This document shows positions 63,719 through 64,000 of a stretch of 64,000 nt of DNA, in pieces. This stretch comes from Neptunomonas japonica JAMM 1380 (GTDB taxonomy: Bacteria; Pseudomonadota; Gammaproteobacteria; Pseudomonadales; Balneatricaceae): NCBI RefSeq assembly GCF_016592555.1, contig NZ_AP014546.1, positions 2,676,501 through 2,740,500 on the forward strand, in the 5' to 3' direction. The notes below the pieces were generated by a model. It had not been told where the DNA came from. It was given only the letters and a program-made list of their open reading frames with translations, and did no database searches. The first letter of the stretch is position 1. Each line of letters opens with the position of its first letter. Position numbers and translations under genes: made by a program.

Positions 63719-64000
63719 TCACGATAGCCTGCGTTCTGGGCCTTTATAATTCGCTTGCTGTTGCAGGGCTTTAATCACAGCCTCTGAGTTCGCATCCGGT
63801 AAAGCCTGTAATAACCGAGTAATATGGCCTGTCATATGTGCGCATCCAAGGCTCGCCCCTGCTGTTTGCTGTTGCTGATCAAAGCCTAAAACATGTCCAC
63901 CAAAATCGGCATACTGGGTATTAAGCCATGATATCTCATCCAAAGCACAGCGCGCATCTCCGGTCATTCTTATTACACCCTCATAAGCCGATGGATATAC
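63719..64000 (-). CDS. Subtilisin-like protease, QhpE-like, 5' part outside window
   Basis: The reading frame is open from the window edge (64000) leftward to a stop at 63719, about 93 codons; the annotated-looking ATG at 63967 is internal, because in-frame coding (YPSAYEGVIRMTGDARC) continues upstream. The YPxAYxGVI block and GASLGCAHMTG, in place of the usual GTSxAxP catalytic serine motif, are typical of the C-terminal half of subtilases. QhpE cleaves the leader of the small subunit in quinohemoprotein amine dehydrogenase assembly. Assignment is helped by the adjacent QhpG-like gene. N-terminal Asp and His of the triad are not visible. Confidence 0.65.
   Translation of the reverse strand, partial: VYPSAYEGVIRMTGDARCALDEISWLNTQYADFGGHVLGFDQQQQTAGASLGCAHMTGHITRLLQALPDANSEAVIKALQQQANYKGPERRLS

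Noticed and set aside
1..64000. CRISPR arrays, tRNA or rRNA genes, insertion sequences
   Set aside because: None was seen by eye on either strand; no transposase-like frame, no regularly spaced repeats, no tRNA cloverleaf pattern.

Overview
The window looks like a chromosomal segment of a free-living marine gammaproteobacterium, most like the Oceanospirillales type (Neptunomonas, Amphritea or Marinomonas relatives). This rests on gene content (RapA, YbiT, ZapE, UbiTUV, CsiD/LhgO, a PyrC of the E. coli length class, LysE and EamA exporters) and moderate G+C. The genus cannot be fixed by eye. No rRNA, tRNA, CRISPR array or insertion sequence was seen.

Layout. 0-13 kb: the start of an ACP phosphodiesterase gene (cut by the window edge), a MocR-type regulator facing alaX-lysE, and methionine salvage split in two (mtnA on +; mtnB-mtnC-mtnD on - with a long hairpin-rich leader). 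rapA and an eamA-like exporter lie between the two parts. 12.4-16.5 kb: a ThiK-like kinase facing a TPP riboswitch that heads thiBPQ. 16.6-25.4 kb: housekeeping and stress genes (pyrC, an HD-GYP phosphodiesterase, ybiT, a cold-shock gene, an adenosylhomocysteinase-like paralogue, and LysR/VOC/old yellow enzyme). 25.4-28.1 kb: anaerobic ubiquinone genes ubiT and ubiUV, each preceded by a perfect FNR box. 28.1-30.9 kb: zapE and an aldehyde dehydrogenase.

30.9-40.4 kb is a dense signalling island. It holds an H-NOX nitric oxide sensor with its overlapping histidine kinase, a lone receiver, an HTH-receiver regulator, a receiver-GGDEF-EAL protein split by a frameshift at an A7 run, a receiver-HDOD protein, a PhnD-like binding protein with no transporter, a membrane kinase, and a double-receiver protein.

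40.7-55.3 kb: a GlxA-type regulator with an AhpD-like protein, glutarate catabolism (glaH, lhgO, glaR), a small flavoprotein, and a nine-kilobase operon joining two phosphohydrolases to a complete peptide-type ABC importer and a LysR regulator. 55.5-57.8 kb: an ArsP-like permease and an ArsR regulator with twin operators, then two small membrane proteins.

58.2-61.9 kb is the most notable region: an A/T-rich, translationally coupled pair encoding a HerA-family ATPase and an OLD-family ATPase-TOPRIM nuclease, a probable anti-phage module. It is bounded downstream by a sequence with the core and hairpin layout of an integron attC site and upstream by the matching core, so it may be a large orphan integron cassette. 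The window ends in two genes that resemble the maturation part of a quinohemoprotein amine dehydrogenase cluster (QhpG-like flavoprotein and QhpE-like protease).
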